Part shown: positions 52,424 through 61,453 of the stretch, in pieces
How the letters are laid out: every line of letters starts with the position of its first letter
Position numbering within the stretch: position 1 is the first letter of the stretch
Assembly: GCA_020200135.1 (NCBI GenBank)
Contig: JAIVJI010000007.1
Span: 2,586-66,585, forward strand
Origin: Acidobacteriota bacterium
Lineage (GTDB): Bacteria > Acidobacteriota > Blastocatellia > Pyrinomonadales > Pyrinomonadaceae
Length of the DNA: 64,000 nucleotides
Reading direction: 5' to 3'
Translations under genes and position numbers: made by a program
Notes under the pieces: generated by a model
Told to the model about the DNA's origin: nothing
The model's input: the letters and a program-made list of their open reading frames with translations, nothing else
The model's database searches: none

Positions 52424-53320
52424 ATGCCGTATTCACACAACGGAGATTTCGAGCGGCTGGTCGAGCAGATCACGGACGTGATCGTGGCGCGGCTGAACGG
52501 CGGGGACGTGCAGGCGGACGGGGCGTGCGGGTGCGGGAGCACGTGCTTCGGCCGGTGCCCCGAGCGGATGCAGAGGGTGTTGGACGCGGGCGCGTCACGC
52601 ATCGGCGTCATCCTCGGCGACGCGGCGACGGCGCGCGACTGGGCCGGCCTCGTCGACCACACGCTCCTGAAGCCCGAGGCGAGCGAGGCCGACATCACGC
52701 GCCTGTGCGAGGAGGCGGCGCAGTACCGCTTCGCGAGCGTGTGCGTCAACCCCGCGTGGGTCAAGACCTCCGCGTGCGTGCTGCGCGGGTCGGGCGTACC
52801 CGTCTGCACCGTCGTCGGCTTCCCGCTGGGCGCGACGCTCCCGGACGTCAAGGCTTACGAGACGCGGCGCGCCATCTACGACGGCGCGCGCGAGATCGAC
52901 ATGGTCATCAACATCGGCGCCCTGAAGAGCGGCGACGACTGCGCCGTCGAGTACGACATCCGCGCCGTGGTCGAGGCGGCGCACGAGCACGGCGTCCTCG
53001 TCAAGACCATCATCGAGACGGCGCTCCTCACCGACGACGAGAAGGTGCGCGCCTGCCTCGCCGCCAAGCGCGCGGGCGCCGACTTCGTCAAGACCTCGAC
53101 GGGGTTCGCCAAGTCGGGCGCGACCGTCGCCGACATCGCGCTGATGCGCCGGACGGTCGGGCCGGACCTCGGCGTCAAGGCGGCGGGCGGCGTCAAGGGC
53201 ATCTCGGACGCGCGCGCGATGGTCGAGGCCGGCGCGACGCGCATCGGCGCCTCGGTCGGCGTCAAGATCGCGCAGGAGGCCGCCGGCGTAAAGACCACGG
53301 CCTCGGCCGCCGCCTACTGA
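52424..53320 (+). CDS. deoC: deoxyribose-phosphate aldolase with BMC-style extension and Cys cluster
   Basis: 298 residues against about 220-260 for standard DeoC. The core is the class I aldolase: [67 protein letters not shown] with the Schiff-base Lys, and [14 protein letters not shown]. It cleaves deoxyribose 5-phosphate to acetaldehyde and glyceraldehyde 3-phosphate. Residues about 5-26 ([19 protein letters not shown]) form an amphipathic helix like an encapsulation peptide. Then comes Cys35-x-Cys37-x3-Cys41-x3-Cys45, a possible metal or iron-sulfur site. AAGGAG lies about 10 nt before the ATG. Confidence 0.93.
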   Translation: MPYSHNGDFERLVEQITDVIVARLNGGDVQADGACGCGSTCFGRCPERMQRVLDAGASRIGVILGDAATARDWAGLVDHTLLKPEASEADITRLCEEAAQYRFASVCVNPAWVKTSACVLRGSGVPVCTVVGFPLGATLPDVKAYETRRAIYDGAREIDMVINIGALKSGDDCAVEYDIRAVVEAAHEHGVLVKTIIETALLTDDEKVRACLAAKRAGADFVKTSTGFAKSGATVADIALMRRTVGPDLGVKAAGGVKGISDARAMVEAGATRIGASVGVKIAQEAAGVKTTASAAAY

Positions 53321-53559
53321 CCGAGCCGAAGCCCTGCCGGCCGCGCGCGAGCGTGGGCGCGGAAACGCGCCGAGGTCCCCGCCTCACGCGCGCCCGCCGT
53401 TTGCCGCGCTCTCGCGGCTCGATTCTATTCGCGCGCCGAAATCCTTCCCCCTCAGCCCGCCGTAAAGAAAATGCGACACAGGCTTCTTGAAACCCGGAAG
53501 CTTTGCGTCTATGCTCGGCGCATTCAGTTTTCCAAAATAAGCAGGGAAGGTGTGAGCGA

Positions 53560-54858
53560 ATGGCTCCGAAGAGGCCGAATATTCTGGCTGTGATTCTGGG
53601 CGGCGGCGCGGGCACGCGCCTGCACCCGCTGACGCTCCTGCGCTCGAAGCCGGCGGTGCCGCTCGGCGGCAAGTACCGGCTCATCGACATCCCCGTCTCG
53701 AACTGCATCAACTCGGACATCCTCAAGATATTCGTGCTGACGCAGTACAACTCGGCCTCGCTCAACAAGCACATCGCGACGACCTACCGCTTCTCGCAGT
53801 TCTCGAACGGCTTCGTCGAGATACTCGCCGCCGAGCAGACGCCGCAGAACCCGCAGTGGTTCCAGGGCACGGCCGACGCCGTCCGCCAGGTCCTGCCGCA
53901 CATCTCGGACTGGGGCATCGACACGCTGCTGATCCTCTCGGGCGACCACCTCTACCGGATGGACTACCGCAAGTTCATCGCGCGCCACTTCGAGACCGAG
54001 GCCGACGTGACCATCTCGGTCATCCCGTTCGTCCGCGAGCAGGCCGAGGACTTCGGCCTGATGAAGATGGAGCCCACGGGTCGCATCGTCGAGTTCAGCG
54101 AGAAGCCCAAGGGACAGGCGCTCGAAGAGATGAGGGTCGACACGACGGCCTTCGGGCTGTCGGCCGAGGAGGCGGCGCGCCGCCCGTTCCTCGCCTCGAT
54201 GGGCATCTACGTCTTCAAGTTCGACTGGCTGGTCGAGCTGCTCGCGCGCGACCCGACCTGGATGGACTTCGGCAAGCAGGTCATCCCGGCCGCCATCGAG
54301 AGCGGCAACGTGCAGGGCTACATGTTCGACGACTACTGGGAGGACATCGGGACCATCGCCGCCTTCCACCAGGCCAACCTCGACCTGACGGCGGTCGTGC
54401 CCAAGTTCAACCTCTTCGACACGGACGCGCCCGTCTTCACGCGCGCGCGCTACCTGCCGCCGTCGAAGGTCAACAACTGCCACATCAACAGCTCCATCCT
54501 CTCCGAGGGGTGCATCCTCACGCGCGCCGTCATCAACCGCTCGCTCATCGGCGTGCGCACGCGCGTCGACTTCGGCGCGCAGATAGAGGACACCTACGTC
54601 ATGGGCGCCGACTACTACCAGTCCATCGAGGAGATGCAGGCCGACCTGCGCGCGGGCAAGCCGCGCATCGGCATCGGCGAGGGCTCGGTCATCCGCAACG
54701 CCATCATCGACAAGAACGCGCGCATCGGCGCGGGCGTCAAGCTGCTCAACGAGCGCACCCTCACAGAGGCCACCGCCGAAGACGGGAGCTGGTTCATACG
54801 CGACGGCATCATCATCGTCCCCAAGAACGGCGTCGTCCGCGACGGCACTATCGTCTGA
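53560..54858 (+). CDS. glgC: glucose-1-phosphate adenylyltransferase
   Basis: 432 residues. Makes ADP-glucose from ATP and glucose 1-phosphate for glycogen synthesis. Signatures: [15 protein letters not shown] near the start, [53 protein letters not shown] and a C-terminal left-handed beta-helix ([33 protein letters not shown]). The ATG at 53560 has GGAAGG about 9 nt upstream; an earlier in-frame ATG is less likely. Ends at a long perfect hairpin. 53321-53559 upstream shows no gene. Confidence 0.96.
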   Translation: MAPKRPNILAVILGGGAGTRLHPLTLLRSKPAVPLGGKYRLIDIPVSNCINSDILKIFVLTQYNSASLNKHIATTYRFSQFSNGFVEILAAEQTPQNPQWFQGTADAVRQVLPHISDWGIDTLLILSGDHLYRMDYRKFIARHFETEADVTISVIPFVREQAEDFGLMKMEPTGRIVEFSEKPKGQALEEMRVDTTAFGLSAEEAARRPFLASMGIYVFKFDWLVELLARDPTWMDFGKQVIPAAIESGNVQGYMFDDYWEDIGTIAAFHQANLDLTAVVPKFNLFDTDAPVFTRARYLPPSKVNNCHINSSILSEGCILTRAVINRSLIGVRTRVDFGAQIEDTYVMGADYYQSIEEMQADLRAGKPRIGIGEGSVIRNAIIDKNARIGAGVKLLNERTLTEATAEDGSWFIRDGIIIVPKNGVVRDGTIV

Positions 54859-54861
54859 AGA

Positions 54862-54942
54862 AAAGGGTCGGCGGCAACGGGTGAGGGGTAAGGGAAGCGT
54901 TCGAGCCATCCCTTACCCCTCACCCGTTGCCGCCGACCCTTT
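54862..54942. terminator. 34-bp perfect inverted repeat between glgC and a VWFA gene
   Basis: Arms at 54862-54895 (starting AAAGGGTCGGCGGCAACGGG) and 54909-54942 are perfectly complementary around a 13-nt loop. The structure sits between two convergent stops and ends in CCCTTT on the plus strand. Confidence 0.85.
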
Positions 54943-54945
54943 CTC

Positions 54946-56268
54946 TTACCTCGTGCCGCCGCGCTCGGCGTCGAACTGGCGCGGGCGGAGGACGGGCGCG
55001 GACTGGCGCGTGTTGGTGTTGTCCCGCGCGGTGTTGGTGGCGGGCGCGCCGTCGGGGCGGTAGACGTAGCTGTCGCGCGCGCGGACGACGAGGTTGGGGC
55101 GGCGGACGCGCACCTTGATCTGGCGCTGCTCGGCCGCCTGCGACTGGCGCGAGGGGTAGTAGCCGAGGCTGTACTGGCGGCGCAGCTCCTCGGCGATGTT
55201 GTTGAAAGCCTGTTCGACGTTGCGCAGGTCGTTGGCGTCGTGGTGGCGCCCGCCGGTCGAGGACGCGAGCCGCCGCAGGTATTCTCCCGCGCGGTCATAG
55301 TCGCCGCGCGTAGTCCCCGTGCCGCCGCCGCCTCTACCGCCGCCCCCGCCCCCGACGGTCACGCCGCCGCCGAGGATGATGCCGATGACGTCGCCCCAGC
55401 CGGGGTTACGCCGCCTCGGGTAACGGCTCGGCCCGGGCCAGCTCCCGCCCCCGCCGCCGGCGAGGTTGGCGTCGGAGGTGTCGTACTGGATGGGGTAGAT
55501 CATCGCGTCCAGCTCCTCGGCCTCGGCGAGCGTGCTCTGGTAGCTGGCCTGCTTGCTCGAAGTGTCCACGCCGTCGGTGAAGAGGACGACGGCCTTGCGC
55601 CCCTGGACGTGGCTGAGCTGGCGCTTGATGACGAGGTCGACGGCGTCGTAGAGGCGCGTGCTTTGGCCCGTGCGCGTGCGGCGGATGGCGTCGCGCAGCG
55701 CGCGGCGGTCGCTCGTCACCTCGGAGAGGACGCGCACCTCGTCGTCGAACGAGACGACGGAGACGCGGTCGTCGGGGCGCAGCTGGTCTACGAAGGCGAG
55801 CGCCGCGTCCTGTATGTCTTCGAGCCTGAAGCGTGTCGAGCCGGAGGTGTCGATGACGAGGGCGACGGTGAAGGGCTGCTCGACGGGCGCGAAGTAGGCG
55901 ACCTGCTGCTCGACGCCATCCTCGAAGACGCGGAAGTCCTCCTTGCCGAGTCCCCCGATGAAGCGGCCGTCGCGGTCGAGCACCGAGACCGGGACGGTGA
56001 CGAGCGCCGCGTTGACGCGCACCACCTCGTCCTCGCCCACCTCCTCGGCGACTTCGCCGCTCGTGCCCTGAGCCGGCGACTGGCGCTCGGCACGCGGCGC
56101 GGGGCGCTCCATCTGCGGGGCGCGGCGCGGCGTCGTGGCGGCGGGCGTCGGGGCCGGGGACGCCGGCGCGTTCGACCCGACCCGGCGCGGGCGCACCTGC
56201 GCCGACGGCGCGACCGTCCACGAGGCGAGCAGAATCAGGGCCAGCGAGAGTCGGGCGAGATTTCTCAT
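54946..56268 (-). CDS. secreted VWFA-related protein, acidobacterial type
   Basis: 440 residues. Signal peptide LARLSLALILLASWTVAPSA, a Pro/Ala linker, then DEVVRVNAALVTVPVSVLDR, GLGKEDFRVFEDG, the MIDAS LVIDTSGST, VVLFTDGVDT, and C-terminal IAEELRRQYSLGYYPSR with QIKVRVRR. A glycine-rich insertion (GGGGGGRGGGG) splits the domain near residue 325. It starts inside the stop of a truncated paralogue upstream (ATGA overlap). The longer in-frame leader upstream is not used. Confidence 0.88.
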   Translation of the reverse strand: MRNLARLSLALILLASWTVAPSAQVRPRRVGSNAPASPAPTPAATTPRRAPQMERPAPRAERQSPAQGTSGEVAEEVGEDEVVRVNAALVTVPVSVLDRDGRFIGGLGKEDFRVFEDGVEQQVAYFAPVEQPFTVALVIDTSGSTRFRLEDIQDAALAFVDQLRPDDRVSVVSFDDEVRVLSEVTSDRRALRDAIRRTRTGQSTRLYDAVDLVIKRQLSHVQGRKAVVLFTDGVDTSSKQASYQSTLAEAEELDAMIYPIQYDTSDANLAGGGGGSWPGPSRYPRRRNPGWGDVIGIILGGGVTVGGGGGGRGGGGTGTTRGDYDRAGEYLRRLASSTGGRHHDANDLRNVEQAFNNIAEELRRQYSLGYYPSRQSQAAEQRQIKVRVRRPNLVVRARDSYVYRPDGAPATNTARDNTNTRQSAPVLRPRQFDAERGGTR

Positions 56269-56696
56269 GTTCGGGGTGCTTCTCCTTCGGCGGGCGTGCC
56301 CGCCGCGCGCCCGGAGACGTAAGTCTTGCGCGAGCGCACCGAGACCTTTTCGCGCGTGACGCGCACCTTTATCTTGCGACGCCGCCCCGGCGCGGCCGCA
56401 CGCGCGGGGTAGTAGCTGAGCGTGTACTGCCGCCGCAGCTCGTCGGCTATCTTGACGAAGGCTTTGGAGAGCGACTCGCCGGTCGGCGCGCTCAGGGCGC
56501 GCGCGCCCGTGCGGTCGGCCACCTCGTAGAGGTAGGTCGAGCCCATCTCGTGCGAGGCGCGCCGCGACATCAGCGTCGGGCTCGCGCCGGGGCCGCCCGC
56601 GCCCGCCTGCCGCACGAGCGCGCGGCTGCGCCCGGCCATGTCGGGCGACTCGAACCAGCGCGAGGAGTGCGAAGGCGAACGTGACCCACGGCGCAC
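56265..56696 (-). pseudogene. truncated VWFA-related paralogue
   Basis: About 140 residues. Only the C-terminal part of the acidobacterial VWFA module is present (STYLYEVADRTGARALSA, then FVKIADELRRQYTLSYYPA, IKVRVTREKVSVRSRKTY). The signal peptide, MIDAS and most of the domain are absent. In another frame just upstream (56697-56802) there is a leader-like stretch (RAPWVTFAFALLALV). Probably the tail of an internally deleted and frameshifted gene; the tail may still be translated, as its stop overlaps the next ATG. Confidence 0.6.
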
Positions 56697-56832
56697 GGAG
56701 CCGTGCGCGCGCGGCGGCGTGGCCTGCGGAATGTTTGAACACGGCGGGGCGCTCCTTGGGTGAACGGGGCGCGTCGGGGAGTCTACGGCGCGCCGACATC
56801 ATAAGGGAAATGCGCCCGGCGCGTAAGCCTCT

Positions 56833-56953
56833 GAAGGAGTCCGGAGTCTGAAGTCCGGAGTCTTGAGCGGGAAGTTAAGGCCGAGTTTGAGAGTCGCGTC
56901 GTCCTGACTCCAGACTTCAAACTTCAGACCCCAGACTTCAGACTCTTCATTCA
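56833..56953. repeat. 7-nt-unit inverted repeat, second copy of the AGTCCGG family
   Basis: The left arm (56833-56866) includes GGAGTCCGGAGTCTGAAGTC and the right arm (56902-56953) is rich in CTCCAGACTTC and CAGACTTCAGACTC. Arms pair imperfectly. It overlaps the stop of the M14-like gene (minus strand). Confidence 0.7.
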
Positions 56954-59512
56954 ACGGGCGGCGCTCTCGATGGCGTTGAAGACGAGCGGGAAGGTGCCCC
57001 AGGTCTGGCCGCGGTGCTGCGGGCGGAAGCCGAAAAGGATGACGCGGCCCCGGCCGAGCGTGGCCTCGACGAGCGCGGCGCGCCCGGCTATCTTCTCGGC
57101 GCCGAGCAGCCAGCCCGAGCGCAGCAGGTCCTCCTTGCGCGCGGCGTAGCGCGCCACGACGCGCGCCGAGCGCCCGTCGGTCACCTCGAAGGCGACGCTG
57201 TTGACGAAGTAGGCGTCGAGCTGGCGGCCGTAGCCGCGCGCCAGCGGGTGCGAGGCCTCGACCTCGACGCGCAGGACCGAGCCGGGGCAGTAGAAGGCGG
57301 ACGGGGGCAGGCCTTCGAGCACGTTGCGCACGGGGAGGTTGAAGTGCTTGAGCGGCAGCTCGGTCGAGTCGTCCCAGCAGACGAGAGTGCCGCCCTCCTC
57401 GACGAAGCGGCGGAGGTTTGAGACACCCGCCTCGGTGATGCCGCCGGTCAGCTCGGCCGGCGCCGTGTCTTTCGCCCGCCCCTCGACTATCTCGCGCAGG
57501 CGCATCGAGGGCAGCACAATCACGTCGTACTTCGCGCGCAGGTTCCCGGCGCGCACTTCGGCGTCGCGCAGAGACGTGTGGGGCACGTTGAAGGTGTCGA
57601 AGAGCCAGCGCGTCCAGCCCTCGTCCATCGAGCCCGTCCAGCCCTTGTAGAGCGCCAGCCGCACGTCGCGGTCGATGGGCGGTTGAATCGGCGAGTCGAG
57701 GAGCGGCAACCTATCCCCGCGCCGCTCGTCGGCGGGTGGTTCGTCGGGGACTCTCGCCATGAGGCCGAGGTCGCGGCGTACCCCCCATTCGTCGCGGACG
57801 AGTGTCAGGCGGTGCTGACTCTCGCGCTCGTGTATGCGCGCTACGGGGTAAACCTCGACGCCCATCTGCATCGGCAGCGTCCAGCCGGCCACGTCGTAGG
57901 GGCGCTCGGGCGCGCCGCCCGCGACGCGGTCCGGATAGATTTGCCGCTCGAAGAGCGCCTGCACGTTCGGGCGGTAGGGCTGGCGCAGGAAGACGAGATA
58001 GCTGCCGAGCGGCCACTCGGGCGGCGCATCCTTCGCGTCGTTGTAGACCGTGCCGCCGGGCTGCGCCAGGGTCAGGTGAAGCTCGGCGTCCATGCGGTGC
58101 ACCTCGACGCCCTGCTCGACGAGGAGCGTGACGAGCTTGGCGACCGCCTCGTCCCGACCCTGCCCGGCGGGGATGATGTAGGCGAGCACGTCGCCGCCGC
58201 CGCCGCGCGCGGGCCAGTCGAGCGCGCGCCGCCCCAGCTCGTAGAAGTTGCGCAGGTAACGCGCGCGGTACTTCGCCGCCATCGAGAGCACCGCGCGCGA
58301 GGCCGTCATCTCCAGCCCCATGATGTCGCGCGGCCGCCAGTCGCCGCCGGGCCACGGCGCGGGGAAGTTGGTCGTCGGGCTGTCGGGCAGGGCGGTGGGC
58401 AGCCCGCGCGCCGAGGAGCGCGCGAGCTGTTCGCGCGTGACCTTGACCGGCGTCATCAGGCGTGCGCTCGCCGCCTCGGTCAGGATGCCGACCGAGTTGT
58501 GATAGTAGGGCGCGGTGCGGAAGCCGCCGTGCCACCACGTGTCGTACATCGCGTTGGTGACGACTCCGCGGAAGCCCGCGGCCTCAAGGTCTGCGGCTAT
58601 CTTGTGGCCGACGAGCCCGACCTCGCGCAAAAGCAGCGCGGGGATGTGCGGGTTCGGCGGGTCGTAGAACGGAGGGACGAAGAACCGCGACCCCGTAGAG
58701 CCCTGCTGGTGTACGTCGTAGACGAGCTGCGGGAACCACTCCTTCCACAGGAGGCGCGTGACGGCGCGCGTCTCTTTCAGGTTGAGCATGAACCAGTCGC
58801 GGTTGTCGTCGTGGCCGGCGTAGTGGTGATAAAGCTCGGGCGGCTCCGACCCCTCCCAGGGCTTACCCAGAGAGCGCCGGTACCAGTCGGCGACGATGTC
58901 GATGCCGTCGGGGTTGGGCGAGGGGATGAGGATGAGGATGGTGTTGTCGAGAATCTCGGCCGTCTCGGCGTCGCGCGCCGTCGCCAGCTCGTAGGCGAGC
59001 TGCATCGACATCTGCGAGGCGACGATCTCGGTCGAGTGTATCGAGCAGGAGATGACGACGACCGTCTTACCCTCGCGGACGAGGCGGTCGCGCTCGGCCT
59101 CGTCGCGGACGAGCCTCGGGTCGGCGAGCCGGCGCTGGATTTCGCGATACTTGTCGAGTTCGCGTATATTCTCGGGCGAGCTGATGAAGGCGGCGATGAC
59201 GGGACGCCCGAGCGTCGAGGCGCCGACGGTGTTGACCCGGACGCGGTCGCCGTACGTGTCGAGCTGCTTAAAGTAGCCGGTTATCTGAGTCCAGTCGGCC
59301 ACCTTCCGGTCGTCACCCGGCGTGAAGCCGAGCACGTCGCGCGGCGAGGGCGGGCGCATGCCGAGCACCTCGGGCGTGTCTGCGACCGGCTGGGGCGGCC
59401 GGCGCGGGCGGCGGCGCTGCGCGGCGGCGTCGGGCGCCCAGAGCGCGCAGCAGCAGACGAAGAGGGCGGCGAAGAACAGAGCAGAGGGGCGGCGAAGGAA
59501 CGCTTGATGCAT
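56951..59512 (-). CDS. secreted M14-family zinc carboxypeptidase
   Basis: 853 residues. Signal peptide ALFFAALFVCCCALWAPDAAA. The M14 domain covers about 60-420: zinc ligands His and Glu in ISCSIHSTEIVA, LILIPSPNPDGIDI, GHDDNRDWFMLN, and the third ligand His in LVYDVHQQGSTG. The remaining 430 residues include a Rossmann-like segment (AKYDVIVLPSMRLREIV, LRRFVEEGGTLVCWDD), typical of large M14 proteins with a GATase-like C-terminus. The ATG at 59512 is preceded by GGAAGACTTTCAGG and shares bases with the ATG of the divergent acyltransferase gene. Confidence 0.9.
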   Translation of the reverse strand: MHQAFLRRPSALFFAALFVCCCALWAPDAAAQRRRPRRPPQPVADTPEVLGMRPPSPRDVLGFTPGDDRKVADWTQITGYFKQLDTYGDRVRVNTVGASTLGRPVIAAFISSPENIRELDKYREIQRRLADPRLVRDEAERDRLVREGKTVVVISCSIHSTEIVASQMSMQLAYELATARDAETAEILDNTILILIPSPNPDGIDIVADWYRRSLGKPWEGSEPPELYHHYAGHDDNRDWFMLNLKETRAVTRLLWKEWFPQLVYDVHQQGSTGSRFFVPPFYDPPNPHIPALLLREVGLVGHKIAADLEAAGFRGVVTNAMYDTWWHGGFRTAPYYHNSVGILTEAASARLMTPVKVTREQLARSSARGLPTALPDSPTTNFPAPWPGGDWRPRDIMGLEMTASRAVLSMAAKYRARYLRNFYELGRRALDWPARGGGGDVLAYIIPAGQGRDEAVAKLVTLLVEQGVEVHRMDAELHLTLAQPGGTVYNDAKDAPPEWPLGSYLVFLRQPYRPNVQALFERQIYPDRVAGGAPERPYDVAGWTLPMQMGVEVYPVARIHERESQHRLTLVRDEWGVRRDLGLMARVPDEPPADERRGDRLPLLDSPIQPPIDRDVRLALYKGWTGSMDEGWTRWLFDTFNVPHTSLRDAEVRAGNLRAKYDVIVLPSMRLREIVEGRAKDTAPAELTGGITEAGVSNLRRFVEEGGTLVCWDDSTELPLKHFNLPVRNVLEGLPPSAFYCPGSVLRVEVEASHPLARGYGRQLDAYFVNSVAFEVTDGRSARVVARYAARKEDLLRSGWLLGAEKIAGRAALVEATLGRGRVILFGFRPQHRGQTWGTFPLVFNAIESAAR

Positions 59513-60313
59513 CCTGAAAGTCTTCCGACAGAGATTGAAGGCCAAGAACGGAGCGGGAGTTTTACGACCGCAGAGTCTAGCACAGCGACGCGGCGGACGC
59601 TCGCGGGGAGGCTCTGGTACTGGTGGTCGCTCTTCGCGGCCGCGATGCTGCTGCTCGTTATCGGCCCGCCTACGATTACGGCGGCGCGCATCGCCGGCCG
59701 CCCGCACTGGCTCTACCCGTTCGCGCTCTTCGGCGCGCGCAACTGGCTGCGGCTGAGCGGCGTGCGCGTGCGGGTGCGGGGGCTGGAGCATTTAGACCCC
59801 GGGCGCTCTTACGTCTTCATCGCCAACCACCGCTCGTTTCTCGACACGGCGGCGCTCTTCTACCACCTCCGCCGCCGCATCGGCATCCTCGCTAAGAAGG
59901 AGCTTTTGAAGGTGCCCATCATGGGTTACGGGATGGGCTTCGTCAACATCATGGCCATCGACCGCACGAACCGCGAGAGCGCGCTGCGGACGACGAAGGC
60001 GGCGACCGACCGCCTGCGCGCGGGCGTCTCGTTCGGCGTCTTCGCCGAGGGGACGCGCGCGCGCCCCGGCGAGCTGCTCCCGTTCAAGAAGGGCGGCTTC
60101 TACATGGCGGTCGAGGCCCGCGTAGCCGTAGTCCCCGTAGCCATGAAGTACACCGACGGGCTGATGGGGAAGGGGACGGGCGTCGCGCGCCCCGGCACGA
60201 TGGAGATGGTCGTCCTGCCCCCCATCGAGACCGAAGGCATGACCGACGCGGACGTGAAGCCGCTGACCGGACGGACGCGCGCGGCGATAGCCGAGGAGCT
60301 TGAGGCGGTGTGA
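59507..60313 (+). CDS. 1-acyl-sn-glycerol-3-phosphate acyltransferase (PlsC-like)
   Basis: 268 residues. Two N-terminal hydrophobic stretches (LWYWWSLFAAAMLLLVIG, WLYPFALFG) anchor it to the inner membrane. The acyltransferase motifs follow: NHRSFLDTAAL (NHxxxxD), MAIDRTNRESAL, VFAEGTRARPGELLPFKKG and VVPVAMKY. It makes phosphatidic acid from lysophosphatidic acid. The ATG has AAGGAA 6-8 nt upstream. That ATG overlaps the start of the M14 gene on the other strand in the sequence ATGCAT, so the leaders of the two genes lie inside each other. Confidence 0.9.
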   Translation: MHPESLPTEIEGQERSGSFTTAESSTATRRTLAGRLWYWWSLFAAAMLLLVIGPPTITAARIAGRPHWLYPFALFGARNWLRLSGVRVRVRGLEHLDPGRSYVFIANHRSFLDTAALFYHLRRRIGILAKKELLKVPIMGYGMGFVNIMAIDRTNRESALRTTKAATDRLRAGVSFGVFAEGTRARPGELLPFKKGGFYMAVEARVAVVPVAMKYTDGLMGKGTGVARPGTMEMVVLPPIETEGMTDADVKPLTGRTRAAIAEELEAV

Positions 60314-60336
60314 CGCGGAGGCCGGCCCGGCGCTCC

Positions 60337-60396
60337 GATAAAAATCAAGGCGGCGACGTGAGTCGGTGGATTCACGTCGCCGCCTTCATCTTTATC
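60337..60396. terminator. bidirectional hairpin between convergent genes
   Basis: Arms 60337-60361 (GATAAAAATCAAGGCGG...) and 60372-60396 match over 25 bp with two mismatches and a 10-nt loop. On the plus strand the right arm contains CATCTTTATC; on the minus strand TTGATTTTTATC follows the stem. Confidence 0.8.
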
Positions 60397-60410
60397 CTGA
60401 CGCACGCGTC

Positions 60411-61274
60411 TTACGGCTTGGGCTTGGACGCGGGGGGCGCGGGCGTCGGCTTCGGCTTCTCTTCGGTCTCGTCGCCCTGCTCGATGACGGTGGCGCGGCC
60501 GCGCAGCCGCTGGAAGTCCGTGAACTTGACGCGCATCCGCAGGTGGACGGTCTGCCCCGACTTGAAGTTCAGCTCGTCGTCGGCGTAGGAGTAGGTCGGG
60601 AACCAGTACTTGCCGTCTATCTGCTCGCGGTAGGTCTCAAACGTCGGGAAGCGCTGGTCGAACTCGGGCACGCCCTTGCCGCGCGCCTTGACGATCTGGA
60701 GGTCCTGGTCGTCCACCCAGACGCGCCCCTGGAAGAAGCGCTCGGGCAGCTTCGACTTCTTGAGCGCGGCCAGCCGGCGCGCGTCCGCGAGAATCTTCGG
60801 CGTCACGTCGAAGACGTAGGTGTCCAGCTCGTCTATCTTCTCCTTGCCGACGTAGGAGAAGCTGTACTCGTCAATCTTCGACGACTCCAGCGCGAAAGCC
60901 TGGACGCCGCCGAGGTCTTCGAGGTCTTCGGCGGTGAGCTGGATTTCGGTGAGCGTCGGGATGGGGAACTTGAGAATCTTCTCGTAGCGTCTGCCGCTGT
61001 CGTCGAAGACGAAGCTGGAGACGCGGTGGTACTCGCCCGAAATCTGCCCGCCGAAGGCGATGGTCTGGATGACGGCGTCGCGGCGGAAGCCGTACTCGTT
61101 GAGCGCCTTGCGGAACTCCGACTCCTTCTGCGTGAACGCCCGGATGATGCGTTCGATGTCCGCGGGCGAGCCCGAGCGGTTGACGACCGACGGCGCGGCG
61201 GTCTGCGTCTGCGCCGAGACGAGGGCCGGGCACATCGCGGCCGCGGCCAGAACCGACAGGAGAACTCTTTTCAT
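60411..61274 (-). CDS. secreted protein of unknown function
   Basis: 287 residues. Signal peptide LLSVLAAAAMCPALVSAQ. The body has VWVDDQDLQIVKARGKGVPE and YWFPTYSYADDELNF, a pattern found in many acidobacterial secreted proteins that resemble outer-membrane-lipoprotein-sorting folds. A Lys/Pro-rich tail (EEKPKPTPAPPASKPKP) ends it. ATG at 61274 with GGAAAAG 7 nt upstream. Not in an obvious operon. Confidence 0.78.
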   Translation of the reverse strand: MKRVLLSVLAAAAMCPALVSAQTQTAAPSVVNRSGSPADIERIIRAFTQKESEFRKALNEYGFRRDAVIQTIAFGGQISGEYHRVSSFVFDDSGRRYEKILKFPIPTLTEIQLTAEDLEDLGGVQAFALESSKIDEYSFSYVGKEKIDELDTYVFDVTPKILADARRLAALKKSKLPERFFQGRVWVDDQDLQIVKARGKGVPEFDQRFPTFETYREQIDGKYWFPTYSYADDELNFKSGQTVHLRMRVKFTDFQRLRGRATVIEQGDETEEKPKPTPAPPASKPKP

Positions 61275-61387
61275 AAACACTTTTCCGAACACTTTGGAGT
61301 TTGACGCGCGGGGCATTCAAAGGGTCAGGGAAACACCCGCCGAGCAACCCTTTCGATGCGCCCCCACGGCCCGAAGTTGCAGGCCGA

Positions 61388-61427
61388 AAGCTCAAAGTTG
61401 GAGGGGGCGCCCCCTCCAACTTTGAGC
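61388..61427. terminator. 40-bp perfect palindrome downstream of mqnD
   Basis: 61388-61427 reads AGCTCAAAGTTGGAGGGGGC followed by its exact complement, with no loop. It lies 27 bp after the mqnD stop (minus strand) and 114 bp before the next minus-strand start. Probable terminator with an extreme stem; the rest of 61275-61453 holds no gene. Confidence 0.7.
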
Positions 61428-61453
61428 TCTCGGGCTTTGGGCTAAGACCCCGG

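Noticed and set aside
57578..59506. A large N-terminal extension of the acyltransferase, antisense to the M14 gene
   Set aside because: The extension lies wholly over the M14 coding region and has no domain. PlsC motifs and a ribosome site fit the start at 59507.
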